A stretch of 64,000 bases of DNA, taken from the NCBI RefSeq assembly GCF_900142445.1, contig NZ_FRAV01000006.1, forward strand, positions 1 to 64,000, read 5' to 3'. This DNA comes from Chryseobacterium polytrichastri. Lineage in GTDB: Bacteria; Bacteroidota; Bacteroidia; Flavobacteriales; Weeksellaceae. Of this stretch, positions 16,548-25,516 are shown in pieces (position 1 is the stretch's first letter; each line of letters begins with the position of its first letter). Made by a program: the position numbers and the translations under genes. Below the pieces are notes generated by a model. It did no database searches and was not told the origin of the DNA. It worked only from the letters and a program-made list of their open reading frames with translations.

Positions 16548-17774
16548 TTAAGAAATCAAAGAGTTGATGTCTCTTGGAAAAGTAAGAATATATCTTGTTG
16601 TTTTATTCACGATCAAACCTGATAAAAGCTGGTCTTCAGACTCGTCAAGCCTTAGTTTAAGTCCACTTTTCTGCAATAAATAGATCGGTTGCTTTTCTGT
16701 GTCATAAGGCAATAATTTTCTCTTAATTTCATGTACCAGATCTTGACCGTTATCAATTCCAAAAAATTCATTGGTCTTTTTTATTTTTTCTTCAATAAGC
16801 TTAGGATCAAATGGATGAGATGAAATAATGGTTTTGGGAAGGTTTCTTTGTATCACACATTTACACCAATAAGAAAGAATGATATCATCGGAGTTCTGCC
16901 AAGATTTCATCGCCTGAATAACATCATTATCGTCCATTTGTGTAAATCTTTCAACATCTTCGTCCGTTGCCGAACTTTTCCCTCGATATAAAAAATATTT
17001 CAAATTTTCTGTTGCAGGTAAATCAATTCCTTGAGAAACTAAATATTTTGCTCTTTCTAATATTTTAACCAAAAGAAACTCTGCCAAAGCTGAAGTTTTA
17101 TGATAATATACCTGCCAATACATAAACATTCTCGCTGTCAAAAAGTTTTCAATAGAATAAATTCCTTTTGCATCGATCACTAATTCACCTTCTTCACAAA
17201 CGTTCATCATCGAAATAATCCTTTGTGTATTGATATTTCCTTCCGAAACCCCCGTAAAAAAGCTATCTCTTTTTAAATAATCTAACCTATCAACATCTAA
17301 TTGGGAAGAAATAAGCTGATTGAAAAACTTTCTGTGATATTTCCCTTGAAACATTTCAATAGCAACGTTCAATTCACCATTAAACTCTTCATTTAATCTA
17401 TTCATCAATAATAATGAAAGATTTTCGTGATGCCAATCATCCATTAACATACTTTCCAATGCGTGAGAAAACGGACCATGACCAATATCATGCATTAAAA
17501 TCGCTAACATCGCTCCTTTCTCCTCCTCATCAGAAATCTTCACCCCTTTTTGCTTCAAAGTTTCCAAAGCCGTAAACATCAAGTGCATTGCGCCCAACGC
17601 ATGATGAAATCTTGTGTGAGTAGCTCCCGGAAAAATTAAACTCAAAAGACCAGTCTGAGAAATTCTTCTCAACCTTTGAAAGTATGGATGTTCTATAATG
17701 TCGAATAAAATTTCGTGAGGAATTTTGATGAATCCATGAACAGGATCATTGATGATTTTAAGCTTATTCTGCAT
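16548..17774 (-). CDS. HD-domain phosphohydrolase (dNTPase/SAMHD1-like)
   Basis: A 408-residue metal-dependent phosphohydrolase. The HD signature is split as in this family: HTRFHHALG (first His cluster) and HDIGHGPFSH (HD pair), with a later SQLDVDRLDYLKRDS segment. The family start MQNKLKIINDPVHGFI fixes the ATG at 17774; the longer frame from 17798 would start upstream of the predicted transcription start, since the -7 box TAACTTTG is at 17796-17803. It heads the lpxD/lpxC/lpxA/efp block. It may hydrolyse dNTPs or another nucleotide; the substrate is not known. Confidence 0.85.
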   Translation of the reverse strand: MQNKLKIINDPVHGFIKIPHEILFDIIEHPYFQRLRRISQTGLLSLIFPGATHTRFHHALGAMHLMFTALETLKQKGVKISDEEEKGAMLAILMHDIGHGPFSHALESMLMDDWHHENLSLLLMNRLNEEFNGELNVAIEMFQGKYHRKFFNQLISSQLDVDRLDYLKRDSFFTGVSEGNINTQRIISMMNVCEEGELVIDAKGIYSIENFLTARMFMYWQVYYHKTSALAEFLLVKILERAKYLVSQGIDLPATENLKYFLYRGKSSATDEDVERFTQMDDNDVIQAMKSWQNSDDIILSYWCKCVIQRNLPKTIISSHPFDPKLIEEKIKKTNEFFGIDNGQDLVHEIKRKLLPYDTEKQPIYLLQKSGLKLRLDESEDQLLSGLIVNKTTRYILTFPRDINSLIS

Positions 17775-17795
17775 TGAAACGTCAGTATTTATACA

Positions 17796-17803
17796 CAAAG
17801 TTA
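17796..17803 (-). promoter_or_regulatory. putative -7 box (TAACTTTG) upstream of the HD gene and lpx operon
   Basis: An exact TAnnTTTG match on the minus strand, with its last base 22 bases before the ATG at 17774. It probably drives the HD gene and part of the lpx block. The -33 TTG is not clear. Confidence 0.5.
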
Positions 17804-17989
17804 GGGATTTTAAATTTTAGCATTGTTTAACTTTCGTTCATAATCATCTTACAATTAACTAAAAATCATAATATTTTCAGAATAAGACTATCCATCTCAT
17901 TAAATTTAGCTATATTAATATTTGTAATTTATTACAATCCTAAATGGATGGAGCAACCTTCAACTATTGCTTAAAACATACATAAAATT

Positions 17990-18763
17990 ATGAGTGACAA
18001 AAAATTCAATATTGCCCTTCTTATTGATGGTGACAATGCGCAAGCCAAATTATTAAAGGAAACGATTGAAGAGGTTTCAAAATATGGCAAAGCTACAATC
18101 AGACGAATTTATGGAGACTGGACCTCTCAAGGTATGAATTCCTGGAAAGACCTTGTTAATCTTTACTCCATTAACCCCATTCAAAAATTTTCATATACCA
18201 GCGGAAAAAATTCTACCGATGGAGCGTTGATTATTGATGCAATGGATATTCTCCACGGAAAAAGCGTAGAAGGCTTCTGCATTGTTTCAAGCGATAGCGA
18301 CTATACCGGTTTAGCAAAAAGAATCCGTGAGGAAGGCCTTTTTGTAATGGGTATTGGAGAGAAGAAAACGCCTGAAGCTTTTGTAAAATCTTGTGATATA
18401 TTTACCTACACCGAAAATATTTCTCCTAAAATCAAGAAAGAGCCCAAAGAAGAAACTCAGAAGACAAAGGAAAATAAAATAGAAGATCATTCAAAAAAAG
18501 AAGTGCTTCATGCTAAACCCTATCAACATCCAAGCTTTTTAACTCCAAAAGATGAAGAAATAATTTCAAAAGCATTTGAGATTTCTGCTAATGAAAATGA
18601 TATGGCTTTTATTTCAACACTCGGCACCAACATCCGAAAGATTGATCCCAGCTTTGATCCCAGAACGTATGGCTACTCCACTTTATCAAAATTATTTGAT
18701 GACTTGACCCATTTTGAAGTGGTAAGAAATGAAACCAACCATCCCTTATTAAAAAGAAAATAA
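17990..18763 (+). CDS. NYN-domain (LabA-like) nuclease with C-terminal OST-HTH/LOTUS domain
   Basis: Residues about 5-145 form a PIN-like NYN domain with acidic residues at LIDGDN (11-16), the TDGALIIDAMD segment and SSDSDYTGL, which should bind catalytic metal for RNA cleavage. A Lys/Glu-rich linker (about 146-180) is followed by an OST-HTH/LOTUS RNA-binding module (about 190-257). The family is widespread in bacteria and associated with RNA turnover; no specific target is known. The S41 protease gene follows after 33 bases on the same strand. Confidence 0.87.
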   Translation: MSDKKFNIALLIDGDNAQAKLLKETIEEVSKYGKATIRRIYGDWTSQGMNSWKDLVNLYSINPIQKFSYTSGKNSTDGALIIDAMDILHGKSVEGFCIVSSDSDYTGLAKRIREEGLFVMGIGEKKTPEAFVKSCDIFTYTENISPKIKKEPKEETQKTKENKIEDHSKKEVLHAKPYQHPSFLTPKDEEIISKAFEISANENDMAFISTLGTNIRKIDPSFDPRTYGYSTLSKLFDDLTHFEVVRNETNHPLLKRK

Positions 18764-18796
18764 TATTTACTTGTTGCTCTCTTTCAAAAAATTATA

Positions 18797-20452
18797 ATGC
18801 ATTATTCCTTAATGAGAAGTTTTTCTATTTTCATCCTTTTATTGTTAAGTATCACTTTTTCTGCACAAACTTTATCTGAAACTCAAAAGCTAGAATCACT
18901 TTGTAAAGTTTGGGGATTTTTAAAATATTATCATCCGAATGTTGCTAAAGGAAATCTGGATTGGGATCATCAACTTTTTCAGAAACTCAATGAAATCGAA
19001 AAAATAAACGATAAAAATCAATTAAACGAACTGTACTCTAATTGGATTAGCAGCCTAGGGAAAGTTGAAATTTGCGAGCAGTGTAAAAAGGAAGATAACA
19101 AAGTCTATTTTCTTAAAAATTTTGATCTAAATTGGATTAATGATCCAGTTATATTCACTGAAGATGTGACTCAAAAACTTAGCTATATTCAAAATAATAG
19201 AAATATTGGTGACAATTATTATTTCGGAAAAGGTGGAAGAAAAGTATTTTTCAGGAATGAAAATTCTTATGGATCTAAGTTTACTTCTAAAGAAATTAGC
19301 CTTTTAGAATTATTCAGATATTGGAATTATGTTGACTACTTTTTTCCCTATAAATACAAAACAGACCAAAATTGGAATGATGTTTTAACAGAGATGATTC
19401 CTAAGTTTATTAAAATTAATACTACTGAAACTTATCATTTAACATTAGCAGAATTAGTAACTAAAATGGATGATTCTCATGCTTTCTTATTTTCGCCATT
19501 CATTAGTTTGAATCAATATGGCAGAAGAAAAATTCCTGTAGAATATGCTTATGCAGAAGGAAAATTAATTGTTACTAAAATCAATTCCAATAAACTGAAT
19601 GAAGAAAATTCATTACAAGTTGGAGATGTTATTTATGACGTAAACGGCAAAACGATTCCACAAATGGTCAATAGTTTTGGAAAGTACATTCCCGCTTCCA
19701 ACTCTTGGGGGAAGATTAAGAAAGTGAAAATTCTTTTTCTTTTCACCAATAAAGATTCACTTGATATTAAACTTGAAAGAGAAGGACAAAACCTAGCAAT
19801 TAAGGTAAAAACATATCTCTTAAAAGATATTATTAATGATAAGCCTACTATTCCTGAAAAGTGGAAATTTATTGATGGTGAAAAAAAAATAGGATTTGTT
19901 AATATGGGAATTATTGAAAGAAAAGATCTGGATGAAATGTATAAAAACTTAAAAGAAACAGAATCCATTATTTTTGATTTAAGAAATTACCCGAAGCAAA
20001 CCATTTTACCATTAAGCAAATTACTCCTTCCGGAAAACAGTATTTATTATCAGTTCACTTTCCCAGAAACTAACTATTTAAGTCAGTTCTACAGCAGAAA
20101 AAATAGTATTGGACAGAAAAACACCAATTATTACAAAGGAAATGTAGTGGTTTTAGTTGATGAAAATACCCAGAGCCAAGCTGAAACTACCACCATGATG
20201 TTTAAACAACATCCAAGAGCAAAGATTATTGGCAGTAACACTTCCGGAGCCAATGGAGATATCATAAGATTTAATATTGCTGATCTTGAAACCAGTTTTA
20301 CAGGATTGGGAGCCTATTATCCTGATGGTAAAGAAACTCAACGAATCGGCATTATCCCAGACATTATTATAAAGCCCACCATAGAAGGTATTAAAAAGGG
20401 AAAAGACGAAGTACTGGAAAGAGCTTTGGAATATATAAAAACAGGAAAATAA
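18797..20452 (+). CDS. secreted S41 (C-terminal processing type) peptidase
   Basis: A 551-residue protein with a signal peptide (about 1-25, ending FSAQ). An ATG five codons later (18812) is an alternative start. The middle contains a PDZ-like segment (about 245-330, LQVGDVIYDVNG). The C-terminal half is the S41 domain, with the catalytic region VVLVDENTQSQAET (Ser nucleophile expected in the SQAE turn) and the downstream GSNTSGANG strand. It is expected in the periplasm or outside the cell. The substrate is unknown. Confidence 0.85.
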   Translation: MHYSLMRSFSIFILLLLSITFSAQTLSETQKLESLCKVWGFLKYYHPNVAKGNLDWDHQLFQKLNEIEKINDKNQLNELYSNWISSLGKVEICEQCKKEDNKVYFLKNFDLNWINDPVIFTEDVTQKLSYIQNNRNIGDNYYFGKGGRKVFFRNENSYGSKFTSKEISLLELFRYWNYVDYFFPYKYKTDQNWNDVLTEMIPKFIKINTTETYHLTLAELVTKMDDSHAFLFSPFISLNQYGRRKIPVEYAYAEGKLIVTKINSNKLNEENSLQVGDVIYDVNGKTIPQMVNSFGKYIPASNSWGKIKKVKILFLFTNKDSLDIKLEREGQNLAIKVKTYLLKDIINDKPTIPEKWKFIDGEKKIGFVNMGIIERKDLDEMYKNLKETESIIFDLRNYPKQTILPLSKLLLPENSIYYQFTFPETNYLSQFYSRKNSIGQKNTNYYKGNVVVLVDENTQSQAETTTMMFKQHPRAKIIGSNTSGANGDIIRFNIADLETSFTGLGAYYPDGKETQRIGIIPDIIIKPTIEGIKKGKDEVLERALEYIKTGK

Positions 20453-20712
20453 ATATTCGCTTTAAGCAACCTCTGCAGTGAATGTTTTTCTCACAAATAT
20501 CACAATCAAATAATAACAAAAACAACAATTGACTTTTCATTTAAAAACAATTCTTTTTATCGTGTAAATAATCTATCTTCATAGTCAGTTATTTTAATAA
20601 AAAAACATCAATATTTTTAACTAAGATTTAACTTTTAAAACTACTGTTTTCGTTGATTTTAAAAGCTTTTGGTCGCAATTTTGATGTACTCACCATGAAA
20701 AATTAAATTATT

Positions 20713-22257
20713 ATGTCGGAAAAGATATTATGGATAGATGATGAAATAGATTTACTTAAACCTCATATCGTATTTTTAGAAAAAAAGGGGTACCATGTAA
20801 CTCCCGTAAATAATGTGAATGAGGCATTAGAATTGATAGATTCAGAAAAATTTGCTCTTACTTTAATAGACGAAAATATGCCCGGGATTTCTGGGCTTGA
20901 AGCAATCCCTATGATCAAAGAAAAAGATAACTCTTTGAAAATAGTAATGGTAACAAAAAGTGAAGAAGAACATATTATGGAAGAAGCCATAGGTTCTCAA
21001 ATTGCAGATTACATTTTAAAACCGGTTAATCCGAATCAAATCTTATTATCATTAAAGAAAAATCTTCAGGAAGACAATCTTGTAGAGCAAAAGACAATTT
21101 TGCAATACCAACAGGAATTCAGAAATCTTTCTATGGAACTTTCTTATTTAAGAACCTACCAAGAATGGGCTGAATATTACAAAAAGATCGTTAATTGGGA
21201 AATCAAGTTTGATAAAGTTGCAGATAATGAATTTGCAGATCTTTTACAGTCACAAAAAGAAGAAGCGAATATTCAGTTTTCAAAATTCATTGAAAATAAT
21301 TACGAAGATTGGTTAAATGGAAATGAAAAGCCATTAATGAGCCACACCCTTTTCAAGGAAAAAATAAAACAGGAAGTAGAAAAAGAAAAAGTTCTTTTAC
21401 TAATGGTTGATAATCTACGTTATGATCAATGGAAAGTAATTGAACCTTTATTCACAAAGTACTACAATAAAGTTTCAGAAGATTATTATTACAGTATTCT
21501 TCCAACTGCTACACAGTATGCAAGAAACTCTTTCTTTGCAGGATTAATGCCTTCGGAAATTGAAAAACGTTTTCCCGATAAATGGTTTAATGATAATGAA
21601 GAAGGAAATAAAAACGAATTTGAGCGCGACTTCCTAGAAGACCAAATGAAGAGAATTGGTTTAGGATCTAAATCAATGAAATATCTAAAAGTGTTGAATG
21701 CAGATTTTGAAAGAAAGATCTACGATGATTTCAATCAGCATAAAAACAATGATCTTTTGGTAATTGTTTATAACTTTATTGATATTCTTTCACACGCAAA
21801 AACAGATAATCATATTGTTGATCAATTGATTCGTGATGATAAAACCTTCCGTTCATTAACATCAAACTGGTTTGAAAACTCATCTTTAATTAAGATTATC
21901 AAATTGGCAGCTGAAAGTGGTTTCAAATTGGTTATTACAACAGACCACGGAACTGTTTATGTTAAAAAACCGAGTAAAGTAGTTGGAGATAGAGAAACAT
22001 CTACTAATATCCGTTATAAAACAGGGAAGAGTTTAACATATGACGACAGAGATGTATGGGCAGTTACTAATCCTGAAAAATTATTCTTACCAAAAGGAAA
22101 CCTAAGCTCAAAATATATTTTTGCTAAAAATAATATTTTCTTAGCTTATCCTAAAAATTATAATCATTTTGTAAACTACTATAAAGAAACCTATCAGCAC
22201 GGTGGAATTTCATTGGAAGAATGTATTATTCCAATAAGTATTCTAGAACCTAAATAG
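20713..22257 (+). CDS. porX: PorX-type response regulator with PglZ domain, T9SS regulator
   Basis: A 514-residue two-domain regulator. Residues 1-120 form a receiver domain with the acidic pair Asp9/Asp10, phospho-acceptor Asp53 (LIDENMPG) and Lys in YILKPVNP. A helical linker (about 125-200) leads to a PglZ domain of the alkaline-phosphatase superfamily (about 205-514), with MVDNLRYDQW and ITTDHGTVYVKKP metal-binding motifs. In Porphyromonas and Flavobacterium, PorX with PorY controls T9SS genes, and the PglZ domain is reported as a phosphodiesterase. No porY is in the window. A 19-bp terminator follows. Confidence 0.93.
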   Translation: MSEKILWIDDEIDLLKPHIVFLEKKGYHVTPVNNVNEALELIDSEKFALTLIDENMPGISGLEAIPMIKEKDNSLKIVMVTKSEEEHIMEEAIGSQIADYILKPVNPNQILLSLKKNLQEDNLVEQKTILQYQQEFRNLSMELSYLRTYQEWAEYYKKIVNWEIKFDKVADNEFADLLQSQKEEANIQFSKFIENNYEDWLNGNEKPLMSHTLFKEKIKQEVEKEKVLLLMVDNLRYDQWKVIEPLFTKYYNKVSEDYYYSILPTATQYARNSFFAGLMPSEIEKRFPDKWFNDNEEGNKNEFERDFLEDQMKRIGLGSKSMKYLKVLNADFERKIYDDFNQHKNNDLLVIVYNFIDILSHAKTDNHIVDQLIRDDKTFRSLTSNWFENSSLIKIIKLAAESGFKLVITTDHGTVYVKKPSKVVGDRETSTNIRYKTGKSLTYDDRDVWAVTNPEKLFLPKGNLSSKYIFAKNNIFLAYPKNYNHFVNYYKETYQHGGISLEECIIPISILEPK

Positions 22258-22280
22258 TTTTATAGTTTATTTAATTTTTA

Positions 22281-22324
22281 AAAGAAGCGGAAAAAATCAC
22301 TTGATTTTTTCCGCTTCTTTTTTA
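22281..22324 (+). terminator. 19-bp hairpin terminator of porX
   Basis: 22281-22299 (AAAGAAGCGG, A6, TCA) pairs perfectly with 22302-22320 and is followed by T. The right arm and loop also supply the -33 TTG of the xth promoter (22301-22303). Confidence 0.9.
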
Positions 22325-22332
22325 TAATTTTG
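22301..22332 (+). promoter_or_regulatory. complete promoter of xth (TTG-N21-TAATTTTG), leaderless geometry
   Basis: TTG at 22301-22303, a 21-bp spacer and TAATTTTG at 22325-22332. The G is five bases before the ATG at 22337, so the transcript should begin at or within a base or two of the start codon. The element is nested in the porX terminator. Confidence 0.65.
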
Positions 22333-22336
22333 AAGT

Positions 22337-23101
22337 ATGAGATTAATTACTTACAACGTAAACGGAATTAGGGCTGCTTTCACCAAAGATTTTCTTGGCT
22401 GGTTGAAAACCGCTGATCCCGATGTTATCTGTATTCAGGAGAGTAAAGCAGGAAACGACCAAATAGATATCGAAAGTCTTGAAAAATCAGGATATCATAG
22501 TTATTGGCATTCTGCAGTAAGAAAAGGCTATAGTGGCGTCGGAATAGCTTCAAAAATACAACCTAATCATGTAGAGTATGGTTGTGGAATTGAAAGCTAT
22601 GATAATGAAGGAAGAATTATCCGTGCTGATTTTGATGATTACTCAGTAATCTCGGTGTATGTACCTTCCGCTTCAAATATTGAAAGGCTGGAATTTAAAA
22701 TGCAGTTTTGTCATGATTTCCTACAGTATATAAAAAACTTAAAAAAAGAAATTCCTAATCTTATTATTTCGGGGGATTTTAATATCTGTCATGAAGCGAT
22801 TGATATTCACAATCCCGTTGGTTTAAAAAATACTTCCGGATTCTTACCCATGGAAAGAGAATGGATGACCAGCTTTATCGAAGAATGTGAATTAATAGAC
22901 AGCTTTAGACTTTTTAATAATGAACCTGATAATTATACTTGGTGGAGCTACAGACAGAATTCCAGGGCTAATAATAAAGGGTGGCGCCTAGATTACAACT
23001 TCGTTTCCTATTCATTAAAAGAAAAGCTTTCAAGGGCTGTTATTTTAAAAGAAGCTGTGCATTCAGATCATTGTCCAGCTTTAGTGGAGATTAACCTATA
23101 A
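22337..23101 (+). CDS. xth: exodeoxyribonuclease III
   Basis: A 254-residue AP endonuclease / 3'-5' exonuclease of base-excision repair. All family motifs are present in order: ITYNVNGIRA (3-12), DVICIQESK (metal-binding Glu), GYSGVGIASK, ISGDFNICH (Asp/Asn), WRLDYNFVS and the catalytic HSDHCPALVEI near the C-terminus. The promoter overlaps the porX terminator and leaves no room for a leader. A hairpin follows at 23107-23131. Confidence 0.95.
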   Translation: MRLITYNVNGIRAAFTKDFLGWLKTADPDVICIQESKAGNDQIDIESLEKSGYHSYWHSAVRKGYSGVGIASKIQPNHVEYGCGIESYDNEGRIIRADFDDYSVISVYVPSASNIERLEFKMQFCHDFLQYIKNLKKEIPNLIISGDFNICHEAIDIHNPVGLKNTSGFLPMEREWMTSFIEECELIDSFRLFNNEPDNYTWWSYRQNSRANNKGWRLDYNFVSYSLKEKLSRAVILKEAVHSDHCPALVEINL

Positions 23102-23106
23102 AAATA

Positions 23107-23131
23107 AAAGCCAGCTGAATAAGCTGGCTTT
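23107..23131. terminator. hairpin between convergent xth and RlpA-like genes
   Basis: AAAGCCAGCT (23107-23116), loop GAATA, AGCTGGCTTT (23122-23131). It is perfect over 10 bp and symmetric, so it can serve both strands. Confidence 0.85.
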
Positions 23132-23150
23132 GCAATTTAAATCATAAATG

Positions 23151-23522
23151 TTAATCGACAATTTCATATTCCACCGGAATCGTACCATGATCGGCATTTC
23201 CGATTTCTTCGAACGCTGCTTTAGACATATCTAAAGCTCTTGATGAATGGAAAGGACCTCTATCATTAATCTTCACTATCACCTCTTTTCCATTGTTCAG
23301 ATTGGTAACTTTAATTGTTGTACCAAATGGAAGCGTTCTGTTAGCTGCAGTAAGCTTTGAATTATCAAAGATCTCTCCGCTGGCTGTTTTTCTACCGTTA
23401 AACTTATCGTGGTAGTACGATGCATAACTTGTTCTTTTCGCATCTGTGGCACTATTCTTGAAAGAATAAATACCAAAGCTTGAAATCATCATTATGATTA
23501 CGAGAATGAATCTTTTCACCAT
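23151..23522 (-). CDS. RlpA-like double-psi beta-barrel protein
   Basis: A 123-residue secreted protein. The signal peptide or anchor is at about 1-22. The rest is a single DPBB domain: ASYYHDKFNGRKTASG (start of the barrel), then LPFGTTIKVTNL, and VKINDRGPFHSSRALDMS, with the conserved Asp and Arg of RlpA. The SPOR domain found in longer RlpA proteins is absent. RlpA homologues cleave denuded peptidoglycan glycans in some species; whether this short form is active is not clear. A -7 box TACTTTTG lies at 23551-23558. Confidence 0.87.
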   Translation of the reverse strand: MVKRFILVIIMMISSFGIYSFKNSATDAKRTSYASYYHDKFNGRKTASGEIFDNSKLTAANRTLPFGTTIKVTNLNNGKEVIVKINDRGPFHSSRALDMSKAAFEEIGNADHGTIPVEYEIVD

Positions 23523-24030
23523 GTTGAAATTTTTATTGGTTTTGACTCAGCAAAAGTATCATGAATCTAGTAAAGTCCACATTCCAAATGTTAAAAAACG
23601 TTAACAAAAACCTAATTCTATCACAACAACCTCTGTAAGTCCTTATTAATAGGCTTTTTAGAAGGGGTTGTTAAAAAGTGTTAAAAAACAAGCTGAAATG
23701 TTAACATAATTAACTAATCCAAGCATAATTTTAAAAAACGCATTTTAAAAATTCCTGAAAATCAACATTTTAACATTTTTTAATAAAACTTAAAATATTG
23801 AGGAAAAAGATTAATATTTTCTATAGTCTTTAAATAAACACTCAAATGCAAACTTAAAAAGGGTACTCAATAGAAAAAGATTCAATTTCAAAATTTGCCA
23901 TCTTTACTTTGTAGCATATACTCTTCTAATAAGATATTAAACTCTTTAAACACTATCCTATTCCTATTATTCTCTTAGAACACCCATTTAAATATACAAG
24001 CTAATGAAATATTACTTTTATATTAAGTCA
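23523..24030. other. long AT-rich intergenic region without a recognised gene
   Basis: About 510 bp between the RlpA-like gene start and the terminator of the secreted-protein pair. A -7 box for the RlpA-like gene (TACTTTTG, 23551-23558, minus strand) is the only element supported. No open frame with coding character, tRNA or strong hairpin was seen. Runs of GTTAAAAA-like words near 23590-23730 are low-complexity. Confidence 0.5.
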
Positions 24031-24063
24031 ACAAAAAGACCAATGAGAAATCTCATTGGTCTT
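24031..24063 (-). terminator. terminator of the secreted-protein pair
   Basis: AAGACCAATGAGA (24037-24049) pairs with TCTCATTGGTCTT (24051-24063). On the minus strand it is followed by a T-run (24032-24036). It lies 22 bases past the stop at 24086. Confidence 0.85.
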
Positions 24064-24085
24064 ATATTTAAAATGTAGATATACC

Positions 24086-24841
24086 TTATTTAGTATATTC
24101 TACAACATAATCATATGTTCCGGCAGGATAAACTACAGACATACTTGGAGAACCTGTAATAAGGTTACCGTTACTAATATCATAAGAATAAACTCCGTTT
24201 GCAAAAACACTACCCGTACCTGCTTTAAAAACAGTTACTCTGTAAATACTAGCAGTCCCACTAGCAGGAACTGTAATAGCAGCTGGCGTATAAGTTGTAG
24301 GAGCTGTAGAAGTTCCACTTACAGTAAATGTTCCTTTTTTAGCGTATACCTGACCACCATTTACTAAAGTATTAGTAGATGTTTCAGCAGTTGTTACATT
24401 GAATTTTGGACTAGCTCCTAATGGAAGCCATCTCCCTGTTGCCACAGCAGCAGCACCTGTAGCACTACCAGCAGCCATAGGATTAGAGAAATAATAGAAA
24501 CCAGGAGCAACATTAGATGCAGCACTAGGGTTATTAGCACCTGTCAAAGTATTACCAGTTCCAGTATTGTAAACAATCATACCGTCAAATCCAGTAGGAA
24601 AGTTAATACCATCAACATTATCTGTCTTAAAAACCCAAGTAGTAAGATTTGTTCTTGGGTATACTAATCCTTTTCCTATTGTATTAGATGAGTTAGCACT
24701 TGGATCAAAATTTGAACTTGCATCTAAAAATGGGTTCTCATCAGTAACTGTAGCAACAGTTTGTTGATTAGTTGCAATTTGTGAATGATACAAATTCGAA
24801 GAAAGGAAACATACTATGCTAAATAAAATTATTTTTTTCAT
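24086..24841 (-). CDS. secreted Ala/Thr/Gly/Ser-rich protein of unknown function
   Basis: A 251-residue protein with a signal peptide (about 1-21, ending YHSQ). The mature part is rich in small residues, with strands such as TFTVSGTSTAPTT and YRVTVFKAGTGSVFANG, suggesting an extended beta-rich surface protein. A segment FDGMIVYNTGTGNTLTG (about 83-99) resembles the region seen in Bacteroidota proteins that start with a VGINTTNP-type repeat. There is no T9SS sorting domain at the C-terminus. It lies 18 bases after the similar gene at 24860-25516, so the pair is an operon. Confidence 0.7.
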   Translation of the reverse strand: MKKIILFSIVCFLSSNLYHSQIATNQQTVATVTDENPFLDASSNFDPSANSSNTIGKGLVYPRTNLTTWVFKTDNVDGINFPTGFDGMIVYNTGTGNTLTGANNPSAASNVAPGFYYFSNPMAAGSATGAAAVATGRWLPLGASPKFNVTTAETSTNTLVNGGQVYAKKGTFTVSGTSTAPTTYTPAAITVPASGTASIYRVTVFKAGTGSVFANGVYSYDISNGNLITGSPSMSVVYPAGTYDYVVEYTK

Positions 24842-24859
24842 TGTATTGGATTTTAAATG

Positions 24860-25516
24860 TTAATTATAAGAAATTGAAACCCACTTTGTACCATCCGATA
24901 TAAATTGTTTCCCTCTAAATTGTAAAACTGTAGCAGTACCTGCAACCGGAACAGCATTAGCAGCTACTACAGTAACTGTAGAAGCAGTAGTGTTCTGATT
25001 GGAAATAACAACTAATCTACCTGAGTTTGTAGCATCAGCAGCTGGTAATGTAATTGTAATCCCACCCGCAGCATTTGTTACTAAGAAGAAGTCAGTATTT
25101 GCAGCTGTATAACTAGCATTAACCGCAGTTGCAGTTCCTCTAATAACTTCATACCTCTGAGGAGTAGCAGCGCCACCACCTCCTACAGCAGTCCAAACAT
25201 TGTTTGTACCATCATAGTAATAGAATCCTGTTGCAGTAACATTAGCTGTCTTAGCTGTTGCAGTACCATCTATAGCAGTTACAAAAGCAAGAGCACCATT
25301 TTGAGCCGCAGTATATGCTGCATCTTTAGCATACAACTGAGTTCGTGCCATACGAGGGACTAAAAGCGCGTCAGGTCTTGTAGCGTCTGTAGTGTTTGCT
25401 ACAACATCTAAAGTAGCGGCAGGTGTAGTTGTGTTAATCCCCACACGCCCCTGTTGAGCTTTAGTAAGCGCTGTCATGCTAGCAAGAACAAACGCTGTTA
25501 ATAAAATTTTTTTCAT
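24860..25516 (-). CDS. secreted protein with VGINTTTP motif, function unknown
   Basis: A 218-residue protein with a signal peptide (about 1-20). The mature start RVGINTTTPAATLDV (about 24-38) is a motif common in flavobacterial secreted proteins and in fibre-like proteins. A YYYDGTNNVWTAVGGGG segment (about 103-119) and a long Thr/Ala-rich beta region follow, ending FISDGTKWVSISYN. There is no peptidase S74 domain or T9SS tail. First gene of a two-gene operon; a palindrome lies 55 bp upstream of the ATG. Confidence 0.72.
   Translation of the reverse strand: MKKILLTAFVLASMTALTKAQQGRVGINTTTPAATLDVVANTTDATRPDALLVPRMARTQLYAKDAAYTAAQNGALAFVTAIDGTATAKTANVTATGFYYYDGTNNVWTAVGGGGAATPQRYEVIRGTATAVNASYTAANTDFFLVTNAAGGITITLPAADATNSGRLVVISNQNTTASTVTVVAANAVPVAGTATVLQFRGKQFISDGTKWVSISYN

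Noticed and set aside
17775..17798. Longer start of the HD hydrolase
   Set aside because: It precedes the predicted transcription start set by the -7 box at 17796-17803, and MQNKLKIINDPV is the family start.
23523..24030. tRNA or small RNA gene
   Set aside because: No cloverleaf, strong hairpin or promoter-terminator pair was found in this AT-rich region.
24056..24367. 103-residue plus-strand frame rich in Arg, Ser and Cys
   Set aside because: It is the antisense shadow of a secreted Thr/Ala-rich protein.
24086..25516. Prophage tail-fibre genes
   Set aside because: The VGINTTTP motif recalls fibre proteins, but both genes have signal peptides and no phage genes are near.
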